A stretch of DNA of 64,000 bases. It comes from Acanthococcus lagerstroemiae. Taxonomy: Eukaryota > Arthropoda > Insecta > Hemiptera > Eriococcidae. The notes under the pieces were generated by a model. The model searched no databases and was not told the origin of the DNA. It saw nothing but the letters and a program-made list of their open reading frames with translations. The stretch lies in the NCBI GenBank assembly GCA_031841125.1, contig CM063110.1:23183626-23247625 (forward strand), in the 5' to 3' direction. Both the position numbers and the translations under genes were made by a program. Below, one piece after another: positions 25,672 through 36,692 of the stretch (position 1 is the first letter of the stretch; each line of letters begins with the position of its first letter).

Positions 25672-26404
25672 TACCCTTCATTATGCCCATAAGGATCTCA
25701 AAGATTCAATAAGCCAAATCGTATATTAACACAGTATTTCCCATTTTTGGTGCTGAAGTTGGAGCATAAAAATGAGCAGATTGGAATTTCATACAATCTT
25801 ATTTTTGACGCATTCGTGCTTCATTTTCATGGAAGTATAAAAATATCTTACTTTTCTTAATAATCTCCAACAAATAACCATAAACCAACTCACCTGTCAA
25901 ATGGCTGTCAAATGGTTATGCATTTTAGTATTTTTGTTACGTTTTGGAAGTTTAATATCAGTATTGTGAATATAGCAGTGTAATAACAAAGGTTGAAAGA
26001 ATACAAGTAACCATGCCGACATGAATGCATACGATGAATATTGAATTGACGTTGTGTTGACATGAACGCGCACTTGGAATATTGGGCAGACGTGGATGTC
26101 CAATTCTTTTCAGCTAATGTGTACATAAATTCTGTACAGACTGTCTAATAGAGGAAGATATGCACTCTTTTTATCCTCCATGTGTCAGCAAAAATTCTTT
26201 GCACTTGTAGACATTTTACTTGACAAAAAATGTCAGATTTCAAGTAGACGGCCACTGACATTACATATATTTTGATGACATGTATTCCCCAGGGCAACAC
26301 TGGGTACAACCTACACTTGAGTATTATTGACACATAGCAATAATTTTCTTCAAAATAAAATACGAGACCGCACTGAGATTTAAGTATATGGATGAAGAGG
26401 TAAT

Positions 26405-26528
26405 CCATCATCAAGATCTAACATTTCGATAAGATTTTCATGATTTTGATCTTGAATGTACAGCGGAATTACGTACACCGAAATGCCGCGAACTTTTTCC
26501 TCTGAAATCTGAATGTAGGTATAGTGCT
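26405..26528 (-). CDS. Exon: N-terminal half of SH3 domain (non-GT donor)
   Basis: The acceptor ttcattctttag|AG is strong. The 124-nt exon reads HYTYIQISEEKVRGIS, then VYVIPLYIQDQNHE and NLIEMLDLDDG. Joined to the micro-exon at 6192-6154 it gives LDLDDG-LAIFDRS, and the SH3 formed with 6033-5887 is about 59 residues, the normal SH3 length. From VY to the D of IFD there are 30 residues, the same spacing I recall in nematode UNC-89. The donor side reads GATGATGG|ATTACC, with AT where GT is expected. Without splicing the frame stops eight codons later. A GT donor at AAAT|GTTAGA also keeps phase but would shorten the SH3 domain by about seven residues. Confidence 0.5.
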
Positions 26529-26869
26529 CTAAAGAATGAATAAATCTTAACTCAATGGATTTTTGTGCGCATTCCTCAATTCGACTCGACTATCAGTTAT
26601 ACAAAAATAAAAACTATCACGAAACACAAGACATGTACAACGAACAAAACTTATATTTATTTGAAAAAATGAACTACTTACACAGTATTCTACCAACTAC
26701 ACAAAACCGTTGCGAAAGCGAAGCCAAATTTGAAAGCTTAAATGTTAAAAGTAATAAGTATTAGCAACAGTGAACGACTAAAAAGAACTAGAAAAAGCGA
26801 CAGAAGTGGAAGAATAGCACGAAGCATCGTTAGCGTTATCCATCTTTTTCAAAACTAACCCTCGAGTAC
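26529..26869. other. First intron (341 bp) or 3' flank of a small ORF
   Basis: Bounded on the minus strand by CAAAACG|GTACTC and ttcattctttag. It also contains a reading frame that stays open from exon 1 to a stop at 26778, and an AATAAA at about 26655-26660. An alternative transcript ending here is therefore possible. Confidence 0.35.
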
Positions 26870-27173
26870 CGTTTTGGGGCGATCCATCTCGACGCCTAGA
26901 ATCGCTGTGTTTTTTCGGTGGTCTGATAGATATTTTATATCGAGCGGTCGAATTATCCAGCAACATTTTCTTTTGTACTTTCTTACTTATTTCGATTTCC
27001 GCGTTCCTATAACAACGTTCAGTTACATGTGTATCATGAATATTAAGTATTGGATATGAATGCCAGATTTTAATGAACGTTTGCAGCTCCTTATCTCTTA
27101 TGTTTGTCATTTCGTGGTATAACTCACAAAGCACTGTTAACATGGACTCTGAACTGGACGCAAATATGGACAT
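26870..27173 (-). CDS. Candidate first coding exon of the obscurin-like gene
   Basis: An ATG at 27173 in a fair context (GGGAAAATGT) opens 101 codons before the donor CAAAACG|GTACTC. The exit phase (one nucleotide) matches the exon at 26528. The peptide starts MSIFASSSES, includes a basic region (KKVQKKM, RPPKKHSDSRRRDGS) and has no recognised domain, as expected for the short region before the SH3 in this family. Alternatives: an internal acceptor (gttgttatag|G at 27006) would make it an internal exon, and the donor at 26860 (GAGG|GTTAGT) is stronger but out of phase. The same frame stays open to 26778, giving a 131-residue stand-alone ORF. No upstream promoter motif is evident. Confidence 0.35.
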
Positions 27174-27709
27174 TTTCCCCCTTCGTTTTCTGATATGAAG
27201 TTGTGTATCAGTACTGTAAATTTGTAGTCATCACGCTGGAATTACTGAAGAACTATTCTAAGAGAATAATTTCTTATGGAATTGTAGGAGTTACAAGAAG
27301 TCTAGCAGACATCCACAAAACTGTCCACATGACTGTCCATGAAGTATCCATAGTCGTACTTACTACTTGAATAATTGGTTGGACAAAATATCTAACAGAC
27401 ATCTGCTGTACCATTCATCGAAAAACCCATGTAGATGATCTAAAGAGAATGTCTAGTAGACCCCTGTCCATAAGAAGCCCATGCAACCCTGTCGAGAGGG
27501 GGGAAGGGAGGAAATACCCCGGGTCCGGCATGTCAATGGTCCACTGGACCGAATATACAGCAAATATCTACAAGCCTTGTTCACAAATAATATGTTCTAT
27601 AAACATTGTCTCTTTTTTTCCACATTGGCAGTTTGGGGTTCATTTATATGGACATGTGCTCTGCGGAAAGTACAATTATTCAACATTACATATTAGTAGC
27701 CAGCTTTTA

Positions 27710-27810
27710 CCAGAGCCGTAGCGAAGTAAATTTATGAGGAGGTGAGAATCAAAATTTTCCAACTGAAGAAAAACGAGCTGTCCCCCTGTACCCCTCATGC
27801 TACGGTCCTG
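27710..27810. mobile_element. Very short TIR element (about 100 bp)
   Basis: CCAGAGCCGTAGC at the left and GCTACGGTCCTG at the right form an inverted repeat of about 12-13 bp. The flanks GCTTTTAC and GTGTTTAC match at six of eight bases, compatible with an old hAT-type duplication. Non-coding. Confidence 0.5.
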
Positions 27811-27999
27811 GTGTTTACTCGAGCAAAGAGCTACTTATATCTACATCATGGAAACTTGAGATGAATTAGTTCAATGCCCAATGTATCTGGCTGATTCCAA
27901 TCAAGTACGAGTAGGTAAAGATTTTTTATCGAAAGCGTACCTGATGATGGTGGCCCCTTTTGGCGGATCCAGGGGCGTTAGAAATATGGTATCCACCCT

Positions 28000-30265
28000 T
28001 CTTGAACCAACGACTCTAAATTCAAAATTCAAAACCGTAACGACGGTGCTCCGCCGAGGACCGGATAGACGCAGGGACAGGCTATCTATCCTAAGTATGG
28101 TAGTGGAAGTCTCAAGCAGATAGAGTACAGCGGCATCCAGAGCCCTAGATAGATGGGCTGTTGTCTCCCTCACCCACGTTGTACAGCACTGCCCGATCAT
28201 CTTGATCCGTCTCACCATCGAACAAACATGCTGTGGCTGTGGGAACACGGTGCACTCAGCGTAAAGATACCATGCATTTTGCGCATACGTCTGATCAACA
28301 ACACGTGTCTTACAACTGCTGTAAAAGACTTCGGAGGTCAACTAGCCCTCACCCCTGTTTGGATCTCCAGGGGCTGCATTAATTTTCAAGAGATCCAGAG
28401 GTGGAATGAGCATAAGAGCCTGGAATGTCCGGGCTATGCTAGGTCAAGATAAAGTACAACGGTCTGAAAGAAGATTGCCATTATTAATAGAGAGCTAGCT
28501 AGATATAACTTTGACCTTGCTGCTCTCAGTGAAACCCGGTATCATGAAACTGGACAGCTCCAAGAGAACTAATACAACTTTAGAATCTGGTAAGAGAACG
28601 AATGGTGTAGCCATTGCAATTAGAAACTCAATCACCAAAAGCCTTATGGAGCTTCCTGAACCAATGTCAGACGTAATCATTAAGTTGAGAATAGAGTTTC
28701 AGATTGGAAAGCAAGGCTTCCTCACAATCAACAGTGTTTACGCTTTAACCCAGCAGGGGTCTGGTTGGCCGAGTGGATAGCGCGCTGGTCTCGGAATCCG
28801 GAGGTCCCGGCTTCGAGCCCACGTAGCAACTCGCTACATCGCGACCTAGGCCGGATTTTCGGCAAAATGAGAAGAGGGCTAAGACAGCTCTAACAGCATC
28901 CCCGACGTCTCTAAGGTAATGCTCTCGGTCCACATGGCCTAAGAAAAGTTAACTCAAATCGCTAACTACTACTCGGCTTGTGTGCTGCCCATGTATTAGC
29001 AATCACCAACACCTACTTTCAGTTAAAAGAATGCCATAAAGCTACCTCGATCCACACTCGATCCAAACATGGACATGTGATTAACTATGCTATAGTGCAC
29101 CAGAGACACCTTGAAGAGGTCTTTCGCACTAAAGAGAAACGAGGTGCCAACTGAGACACTGATCACTTCTTATTAGTCAGTAGAATGATCCTATTCCCAT
29201 TCAAAGAGATCAACCAGGCTAGAACTGCCCAAGTGCCTAGATGGTAGCAAGTTTAAGAAGAAAGAGACATCCAAATCTGTTATCAAGAATCTTTGAGCAG
29301 AAAACTTCTAGACATTTCTACTGTGCCTAATAGAACTGATGACTTTTGTGAAAAAATTAAAGCCCGCGTGTATAATGCTGAAAAAGAGGTGCTTGAGACT
29401 GCCAAGAAGAAGAATCCTGACTAGTTCCCCGATAATGAGTCGAAGCTTGCTAAGGTTAAGAAATGCCACATCGATGCCATCAAGAATCCTAAGGTTCTCA
29501 AAGCCAATCTCAAGGCAACAAGAAATGAGCTCCAGAATGTCACCAGTCAATTGAAGAACTCATGGTTGTTGAAAAAAGCTGTGGAACTGCAATCCTACTA
29601 CAATCAGCAAGACTACCGCAGCTTCTATGAGGCAGTAAAGGAGCTATATGCCCCCTCCTCCAAAGAAACCTGATTCACTTGTGAAGAGTAGGAACAGGAA
29701 AATATTAAAAGAGAGGAATGAACTCAAAAAGAGGTGGATTGAACACTTCAATAAACTTATAAATCAAAGTGAGCCTGTAGACGCTGACACGTTATCCAGA
29801 ATTCCACAGTATCCTGTTATGGAACTAATAGCCCGCCTGCCCCTTGAAGAGCTCAAGATAGCGCTTAAAGCACCCAGTGGAAAGGCTCCAGGAATAGATA
29901 AAATTGCCGTTGAGTTACTAAAGCATTCTGGCCCACTCCTAGAAGAAGTATTATTGCAGCTCCTCTTGAAAATCTGGGATAGCGGAATAGTGCCAGAAGA
30001 CTTCAGAATGACTCCTAACACTGTCAAGATATACAAAAAGAAAGGTGATGTACATGACTGTGGAAATTATAGCGGTATCTCATTATTAGTTACTGCTGGA
30101 AAACTGATAGCCAAAATACTCAATAATGGTCTCAAACTGGTCGACGCCAATTAAACACTGAACTGACCGAATACGAATGTGCTATACTTGTGGAAGGAAA
30201 ATCACATCCAAGATCGAATTAAAATCTCACATGTCAAGATACACATCCGTTGAGAAGTCAGACAA
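28000..30265 (+). pseudogene. Degenerate LINE (CR1/RTE-like) with endonuclease and partial reverse transcriptase
   Basis: From about 28410 the frame fragments read RAWNVRAMLGQDKV, LAALSETRYHETGQL and NGVAIAIRNS, the N-terminus of an apurinic-type endonuclease. At 28990-29180 come LAITNTYFQLKE, IHTRSKHGHVINYAIV and TDHFLL, the endonuclease end. At 29650-30150 the reverse transcriptase start follows: APSGKAPGIDKIAVELLKHS and YKKKGDVHDCGNYSGISLL. The palm motifs with the catalytic aspartates are absent. At about 30175-30245 the C-terminal zinc-finger tail appears (CYTCGRKITSKIELKSH). It is therefore internally deleted, not 5'-truncated. Stops and frame shifts are frequent. The 5' part (28.0-28.4 kb) is assigned only by continuity; the long minus-strand frame there (27901-28341) is probably a shadow. 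Confidence 0.8.
28757..28975 (+). mobile_element. tRNA-derived SINE inserted in the LINE
   Basis: GGTCTGGTTGGCCGAGTGGATAGCGCGC contains a pol III A box (TGGCCGAGTGG). GGCTTCGAGCC about 40 bp later is a B box. The pair resembles the 5' half of a tRNA of the Leu/Ser type, followed by a non-tRNA body. It lies exactly where the LINE endonuclease frame is interrupted. The 3' end is approximate and I cannot define the target duplication. Confidence 0.75.
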
Positions 30266-30269
30266 ATTA

Positions 30270-31870
30270 TTGTCAGAATCGAGTGGCTAGAGAAGAAGGA
30301 AGAATCTAATGATGAAATTTGTTGAAATGAGGGAACTCAAGGGAGGGAGGTCATCTGTAGCGCAATGGCGTCTACACTGACTATCTTTGAAACAAAAAAG
30401 ACCTGTTTTCTTAAGATAAATAAACGAGTAGTTAGTTACCTGATTTTTGTAATAATATAAGGGCATGAGCATCAGGTATCCTCTGTTTACATGCATCCTC
30501 GAGTCAGCATACTCATAATTTTTTCAGCCATCCATGCTTTAAGTAAAGAATTTTATTTAAAACACTAACTCTGTGTACATTGCACACTCTACAGTCTACA
30601 CCTTGCTGGTTATGGTCGCTTGTCGACTCAAACAAACCTCAATTAGGTCTCCGTCAAGTCTTTTAAATCGTTCCCGAATAGATTCTACAAATCTTTTCTA
30701 GCTGTAGTATGTTTCAAGGTAAGGTAGAAATAAGTTAGCGCTTCAATCGGCTTTGCTCAGTGTTCACGTAATTTCATCACTACTCTAAGGCATAAGCTTA
30801 GCGGTCATTGCACGATTGCACATCTTCATCTTCTTCGCAATAACAATTTTAATCCTTCCGCATTGCTGTGTCAAATGAAGAAGAGTTTAAGCAAAAAAAA
30901 AAAAATGACGATCATTTTTATGCCTCTGAAATTGTGATTTTGTTCGTGAAAATTAATTATAAAGTATTCCAAGTCAGTACCCTAGTCTATACATGTGCAT
31001 ACAAAGAAGCGTATGCTGTTTCTTTGCTTCGCACCCACAGTTCTTACGCAATTCTTAAATGGTCTTCACCTTTGGGGAAACGAGAAAAAAAATCGTATTT
31101 TTTAATGATAAATGATGGAGATTTAAGAGAAGCTGAAACCACGTAGGTATTAATTAAAACTGTTAAATGATGTGTAATTGTATTTCATAATTAATAACTT
31201 TTGGCATATACGAGATCTACGAGTATATTAAAAACTCTTTTATGCTTCCGTGGTTTTTCAGTTGGATTAAAAATTCGCTTCATCTAGTGCGTGAAACAAA
31301 AAGGGAGAAAAACGGATCATTCATGTAGACGTCAACATCAACATGCCATGTGACAAAAAAAAAGGTTGAAGAACTCGTGTACGCAATACGATTATCTCAT
31401 TGAATAAATATTGGAGGTAGGTAGTGCATAGGACGAGTACATCTAGAAGTGACAAATTATTATTTGAAATGAGTCGTCATAATCTCATGATGTTATTAGG
31501 CAGTCCAACGAACAGCTTTTTCAGGGTGTGCAGCGTCTTCCCGCCATGATTCTATTTTAGCAATTTAATTTGATTAAATTTCTGATGTCAATGTGCAGTT
31601 TTTTTCAGCGTATTCTTTTACTTATTTTGCTGTATTTCACGCAGGTTATTATAAGAAGAGCAGCAGTTCCATTGAGAGCCATTTTTCGAAGAATTCCAAC
31701 TTGGGTTTGAGGTGCTGGAAGCCAATCAAATTGAAAAGAAATATGTTCAAAGATAGGGTATTGGGGAGCCAAAATCTTATAGTGGCGCTGTTCGGTGAAA
31801 AAGAGCAGTTAGAGAGTTATATCTCGACTGCAAAGTAAGTGTGCTGGAGACTAATAAATAAATCTTCATT
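30270..31870. other. No gene seen
   Basis: Unique-looking AT-rich sequence 5' of the host gene. The frames at 30868-31146 and 31593-31838 encode nothing recognisable. Confidence 0.4.
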
Positions 31871-31873
31871 TTG

Positions 31874-32160
31874 AATCATTCTCCAAAAACTGAAAATATT
31901 ACGGCGTAATTTTCCCCCCATAATAATTAATTTGTATGTATTAGAGAATATTCAACTAATTTACCGTGCCGGATCATCAAAATTTAGGGAGGAGGACGAC
32001 AATAAACATTTCCATGGTGAAGGCACTGATATCCACGACCAGGGACAAAACAGTTTCGATAATTTCCTTTACCAGCGAGTTTTTGAAAATTATATACGCC
32101 AGTGACTCTGGATCTTGTTCAGAGATCAAAATGTACCACTATTGTCATTTGTTGCGCTGA
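31874..32160 (+). repeat. Repeat R1, copy 2 (partial)
   Basis: Aligns with 21488-21810: TCATTCTCCAAAAACTG, GGATCATCAAAATTTAGGGAGG, GGCACTGATATCCACGACC, CGCCAGTGACT and TGTACCACTATTGTCATTTG. It keeps the uninterrupted sequence at the point where the TA-target MITE entered copy 1. The right half of R1 is absent. Confidence 0.6.
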
Positions 32161-32966
32161 AAAATGTACAAGCTGTGTGCTTCTCAGCGGCGCACACTGG
32201 GCTTTAAAAATATCTAGGACGCCAGAATTCCAAGAAATTAATGTTGACAAATCAATGAAACGATACTCGGATCGTTTTCAGCAATGTCCAAGGCACCCGG
32301 TTTCTTATGTGTTGATGACCTTCGCGATACCTAGGGGGTTGTTGTAGACACGCGCCAAGTGAGCGGAATTTCTATGAGCTGGTTGCGAGCTTTTGTGTTT
32401 GTTTTTATGTTTACAAATTTAACGATTATGTTTTTTGATAGTATTTTTAATACTGGTTTCAAATATGTATTTGTTTTTGAGTTCCGAATTGTTAGAAAGT
32501 GAGATGTGAACATTCAAAGTAAGTACTTTTACAATACCTATTTAATTTTTATGTGTTGATCTACAAAAAGTTGTTTCAGAGTGTTTACATAAAATTTTCA
32601 CACATCTCTTTTTTTAGTATTTGTAGTTTCACCCGCCTTCATTACTTTTTGCTACAACTTGCTACCTTGGACATTAACAGCCCATCTATTCTAAAAACTG
32701 AAGTTCAAAATATTGAAATCAGTTGGATTTTTGAAGAAATATCCTCTTTCTCACGTAACAATGATTTTCCTACTACAGATTAATAGCATCTTCAGACCCA
32801 TATATGTATATCAATTTTACGCAGTAAATAAACAAAGAAACATGAGTAACCACCAAAAGAAATATTCGTTATTTAAAATTCCTGAAGAAAGTACCCAAAA
32901 CTGAGAAAGAAGTCACAAGGAAGGTAGCTGAAACTGCCTCAGCTATGAAAAACAGCTCTGGAACAC

Positions 32967-33150
32967 ATAAGATCCCATCAGCAACGATAAAGAAGATACC
33001 AGTGAAGATGAATACGAAGAAGACTGCGAAAGCGACGAATCAGATTATAGTAGTGAAGAAAAAGAAGACTCTGCAAGTGAAAAGAGAAAATCTCCATTGG
33101 TTAACTATAGCAGTTTTTTTTTCAAAGATTTTTTCTTCTTTTTTTGTTAA
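32967..33150 (+). CDS. Short open segment with very acidic repeat (unassigned)
   Basis: One frame reads DPISNDKEDTSEDEYEEDCE, then SDESDYSSEEKEDSASEKRK. Codons are mixed (GAA/GAC/GAG, AGT/AGC/TCT), not a simple repeat, which suggests former coding sequence such as an acidic region of a host or transposon protein. No start codon, domain or splice partner was identified. Confidence 0.25.
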
Positions 33151-33649
33151 TAATATATTTTTCAGAAGCTTTTTACTTTTCATACGTTTTTTTGTGTGTA
33201 TGAATAACACATATATTACTATTTTCAATTATTACCTACATGTTAATTTTCAAAACTTTGAGTATGGTCGCTGCTTCAGGGGTGCATCTTAGATTTTTAG
33301 GCAAAATAATGCCAGAAATATATTTGGAACGCAAAAAAAAACCTGAACATATTTCCATACCCAACAAAATAATTTTTTAAATTCCAAGTTGTATCTCTAC
33401 CCCTAAAGGTTTATGTCGAGTTTTTGGGTAAAATAATGTCAGAAATATGTTCAGGAGGTAAAAAAGCACATATTTCCAAACCCAACATAGTAATTACCTA
33501 TCAACATTTTGAGTTTTGTTTCTCCCTCCACCCCCACGAGAGCCCCTATCGGAGTTTTGGTCGAAGTATTATGGAAAATGAAGTCGACACATTCGAAAAT
33601 CCCCATATACCAAGTTTCAAATTTCTGGCGCCTTAACTGTCTCAAGGCC

Positions 33650-33796
33650 CACTGTGTGGCGTAGGCAAGGAAGTCTGGACACCCCCTTGCTACTTCGTTA
33701 AATAGTGTTTTTTCCCCTAGTTTTAGTACCCCTCTAACACCCCTCTCCCTTTGGTCAGGACCAGACTCCTCGAATAGTAAGCTGGTTACGTTACTG
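33650..33796. mobile_element. hAT-like MITE, family with 52682-52828
   Basis: The left end CACTGTGTGGCGTAGG and right end GGTTACGTTACTG are degenerate CAGTGGCGTAG-type termini. The body shares TAGTTTTAGTAC, CTTTGGTCA and ACCAGACTCCTC with the reverse strand of 52682-52828. About 147 bp. No clear target duplication. Confidence 0.6.
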
Positions 33797-34419
33797 GTAC
33801 TCCTATCATTGGTTTTTTTTAGTTTTTTTTTAAAACGAATAAACTTCGGGCTTTTACCAGCTCAAATTCGAAACAACAAACTAACGTGTGAGGTTGCGCA
33901 GTGTTCATCTTACAAACTGCAAACTCAATGTTCCTTTCCCACTCATACACTCTATTTTGCGATAGTTTATCAGTGAGTAGTAAGGTTGATTTTACCATAC
34001 AAGACAACGTCCAATTGATGTTAAATAGGAAGGATCATATGTGTAAATGTTGAAAAACAAAAATCATAATTCGGCCAGAGATTTTTTTTTTTAATCAAAA
34101 TTTTGTCAAATCAGAAACGTTTGATGTAAAATGAGGAATGAGGGAAGATTTCAGCATCCGTGAACAAGAACTGGGTATTTGTCAAGAATCAGAAATCAAA
34201 AATTGTTATTTGAAAATTTTATCAGAATATAGGAAACAGGAATTCTTTATATAAGTTTTTTTTCGAGAAACGGGAATTCTTGAATAAAAATACTGGGAGA
34301 CATGAAACAAAAATTTCATTTAATTTGCTCAATTAATTACTACGAAGTACAGTATCACAGTCTTGTCTTCAATTTGTTCACGTGCACAAACAGCATACAC
34401 AGATAGTGGCCAGCAAAAA

Positions 34420-34530
34420 GGAGAACAAAGGGTAACTGATGGGTTTCAGGGTAATCTGAGGGTAACCGAGGGTTGCAAATGAGTAACATTTCCGCGGGTA
34501 ACTGTAACTGATTGCGTATCGAGATCAACT
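34420..34530. repeat. GTTACCC-type repeat, inverted copy
   Basis: GGGTAACTGATGGG, GGGTAATCTGAGGGTAACC and GTAACTGTAACTGATTGCG are the reverse complement of landmarks at 9500-9600, including the flanking CGCAATCAGTTAC. Only one unit is present here. Confidence 0.65.
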
Positions 34531-34539
34531 TACATGCAG

Positions 34540-36420
34540 TATCTCACATTTAGTTCACACCTGAAATGACTAGACAGTAGACAGGTACCTATGAGATTCA
34601 TATTATATGTCATACACTTATATACTGCCTTACTACCTAGGTGAATAATATACAGTATGTAAGCGTCTTATTCTCACTATTCGCTACTTAGAGTATATAT
34701 TAATCTTGCTCAGTCTCAATTTGCCATTTTATATCACAGTTCAGTTGGCATATGGAATAATACTAATGAAGGAGAAAAAAATGACGTAAATTTAATGCAG
34801 TGTGTTGAAAAGGAAGCATGTAATCCTTTAAAGTTGCTCTCGTGCTCAAACAGCCATGAAGCTGCCGCTAAAAACGTTATTTCTTTTTGCAAAAAATTGA
34901 ATTTTTCGCACTAACTGAACTGCACAGCGATTATTCTCAAGATCATAACACAGTCTTAATAGAAAAAAGAAGCTGACTGATGATCATGCGAATTTAGTGG
35001 GGTGTAGCATGCGATGTATGGCTGAATTCATATGACGTGTACATTTTCGCGGCTGTTGCGAAGAATTTTTACTTCCTATGTTTACTAGATTAATTACCTC
35101 GAATGCTCACCTTTCGACTTTTACATTCGCTGCGAGATGCGAGATGCGAGTCTTGATGCTTACATGTCCTACTTAATACTATAACAGGCGCCAATCTCAT
35201 ATCATTAGGTTTTTATACAGTCGAGCGCCACTTTCGAACTTTTTTTTCTTCTTTTTAAATTATCTCAAGTCAGCGAGCCGTGTATTGGCAAGACACAAAC
35301 AATCAGACTGAAATGTCATTGTTAGGAGCTATTTAAAGAAGTCAAATGATGCTTACAGAAACATCGCCGTCATCTCGCCCAGCTGCTGTAGTATTTTACA
35401 CATTCGGTTATCGAGGGAAATCGCCCATCGGCATTATGGTTTGAAAGCTAAATCCAGAGGTATCACAATACTTGTAGATGTTTAAGCTCATGGTTTGATA
35501 AAATGATCAAGAACATAATACTACAGGCCTAAATGCTGAATGGGTTCATCAGAGTCGCATACAGCGCCTTTATGTTCCTAGTGTAAGGGTTATTCTTCAA
35601 AAATGTTGATATTTCAGTCCTCAGCAGTTATCCCACAAGCTATGATACGGGCATTTCGGTTTTTTTTTTTTTTTCGTTGATAGATATGACTCAATTCTAT
35701 TTTTTCAAGCTTTCAGAAGAAAATTTGATCCATTTTTAATGGGTCAAAATTGGATTAAATATGCTAAAATGTCCGTCGGCATGGCTGTCCCCCGAACAAT
35801 TTTTATTATTATTATTTTCTAAATTTTTAAGCTGTATATTAGAACAAACTGAAAACGTAGTGCTACTTTAAATAGATGAAGAAATCATAAGGTAACATTG
35901 AAATCGCATCTTCACAGGTGGGAGTCAGTATAGCCAGCTTTGAAAATTGTCCCCCGATTTTTTGTCCATCGGCATGACTCTCAAGCCCCCCCCCCCACGC
36001 CCCTCCCTATCTCCGCCTATGGAAAGTACGCAAAGAAATGATTTCGAAGAACTCGATCAGTTATATACTGGATTATAAAATTTGAGGGGAAAAAATGGCT
36101 TTTTGACAAGCAATTCAATCGAAGCTTGATTGGGAAAAAAATCGACATACAGGAAATAGTCTTTCAGACCGCTGAAAAAGAATGCCCTATGTTGTTGTTT
36201 TTCTAATTGGCAAATACACTCTTTTTTCAATAATTACTTCTCTTTTTTGACTAGAGGGGCCCGTACATCTTGATAATAAAAAATCTCCGTATAATACGTA
36301 CACTGTATAGGTCACACTGTATACGCATATAATTTTTATAAAAATTACTAAAAAGTGATTTTTTTCTCCACCTAAACAAGTGTTTTTTTAATTCATAGGT
36401 TGGCAACGCTGATGATTAGT
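34540..36420. other. No gene seen; weak direct repeat
   Basis: AT-rich sequence. GTCCGTCGGCATGGCTGTCCCCC (near 35770) and GTCCATCGGCATGACTCTC (near 35962) are a diverged direct repeat ending in a C run, probably a relic of a CCGCCTATGG-ending element (35960-36020). Confidence 0.35.
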
Positions 36421-36433
36421 TTCAAGTTGATCG

Positions 36434-36610
36434 CTGCAGGCAAAGCTCTAGATAGGAAAGTACAATCGTCCGCCATTTTGAATCCAACCTCGCTCGTCGA
36501 TGTCAAATTGACTACGCGGTAAGCTCCGCATAGTCCGATTCGGCATCCACGGGCCCGGTTGAAGTCAAAATGGCGGACAATCATACTTAGTATACAGAGC
36601 TCTACTGCAG
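36434..36610. mobile_element. MITE with ~45-bp inverted repeats
   Basis: CTGCAGGCAAAGCTCTAGAT at the left and, reverse-complemented from the right edge, CTGCAGTAGAGCTCTGTAT begin arms that continue to ATTGTCCGCCATTTTGA (left ATCGTCCGCCATTTTGA). About 177 bp, interior rich in CG. It directly abuts the 7.5-kb element. No target duplication was identified. Confidence 0.6.
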
Positions 36611-36692
36611 GTGACGATTCGCATAACGTCTGTTCAAGGTGCATTTCCTCGGCCCCCCCACTTACCCAGATAGACTTGAAACATACGCCATT

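Larger units (their letters stand above)
6193..26404. other. 20.2-kb intron inside the SH3 domain, filled with repeats
   Basis: If the exon pairing is right, this minus-strand intron separates the residues DDG (exon ending 26405) from LAIFD (exon starting 6192). Its 3' end is a normal AG. Its 5' end reads GATGATGG|ATTACCTCTT, without GT. It contains the repeats listed separately between 7.9 and 25.7 kb and long stretches of apparently unique AT-rich sequence (6.2-7.9, 14.5-16.0, 19.3-21.4 and 24.2-25.3 kb) where I see no convincing exon. Confidence 0.45.

Noticed and set aside
27901..28341. 146-codon minus-strand ORF
   Set aside because: Lies antisense to the presumed 5' part of the plus-strand LINE and shows no domain.
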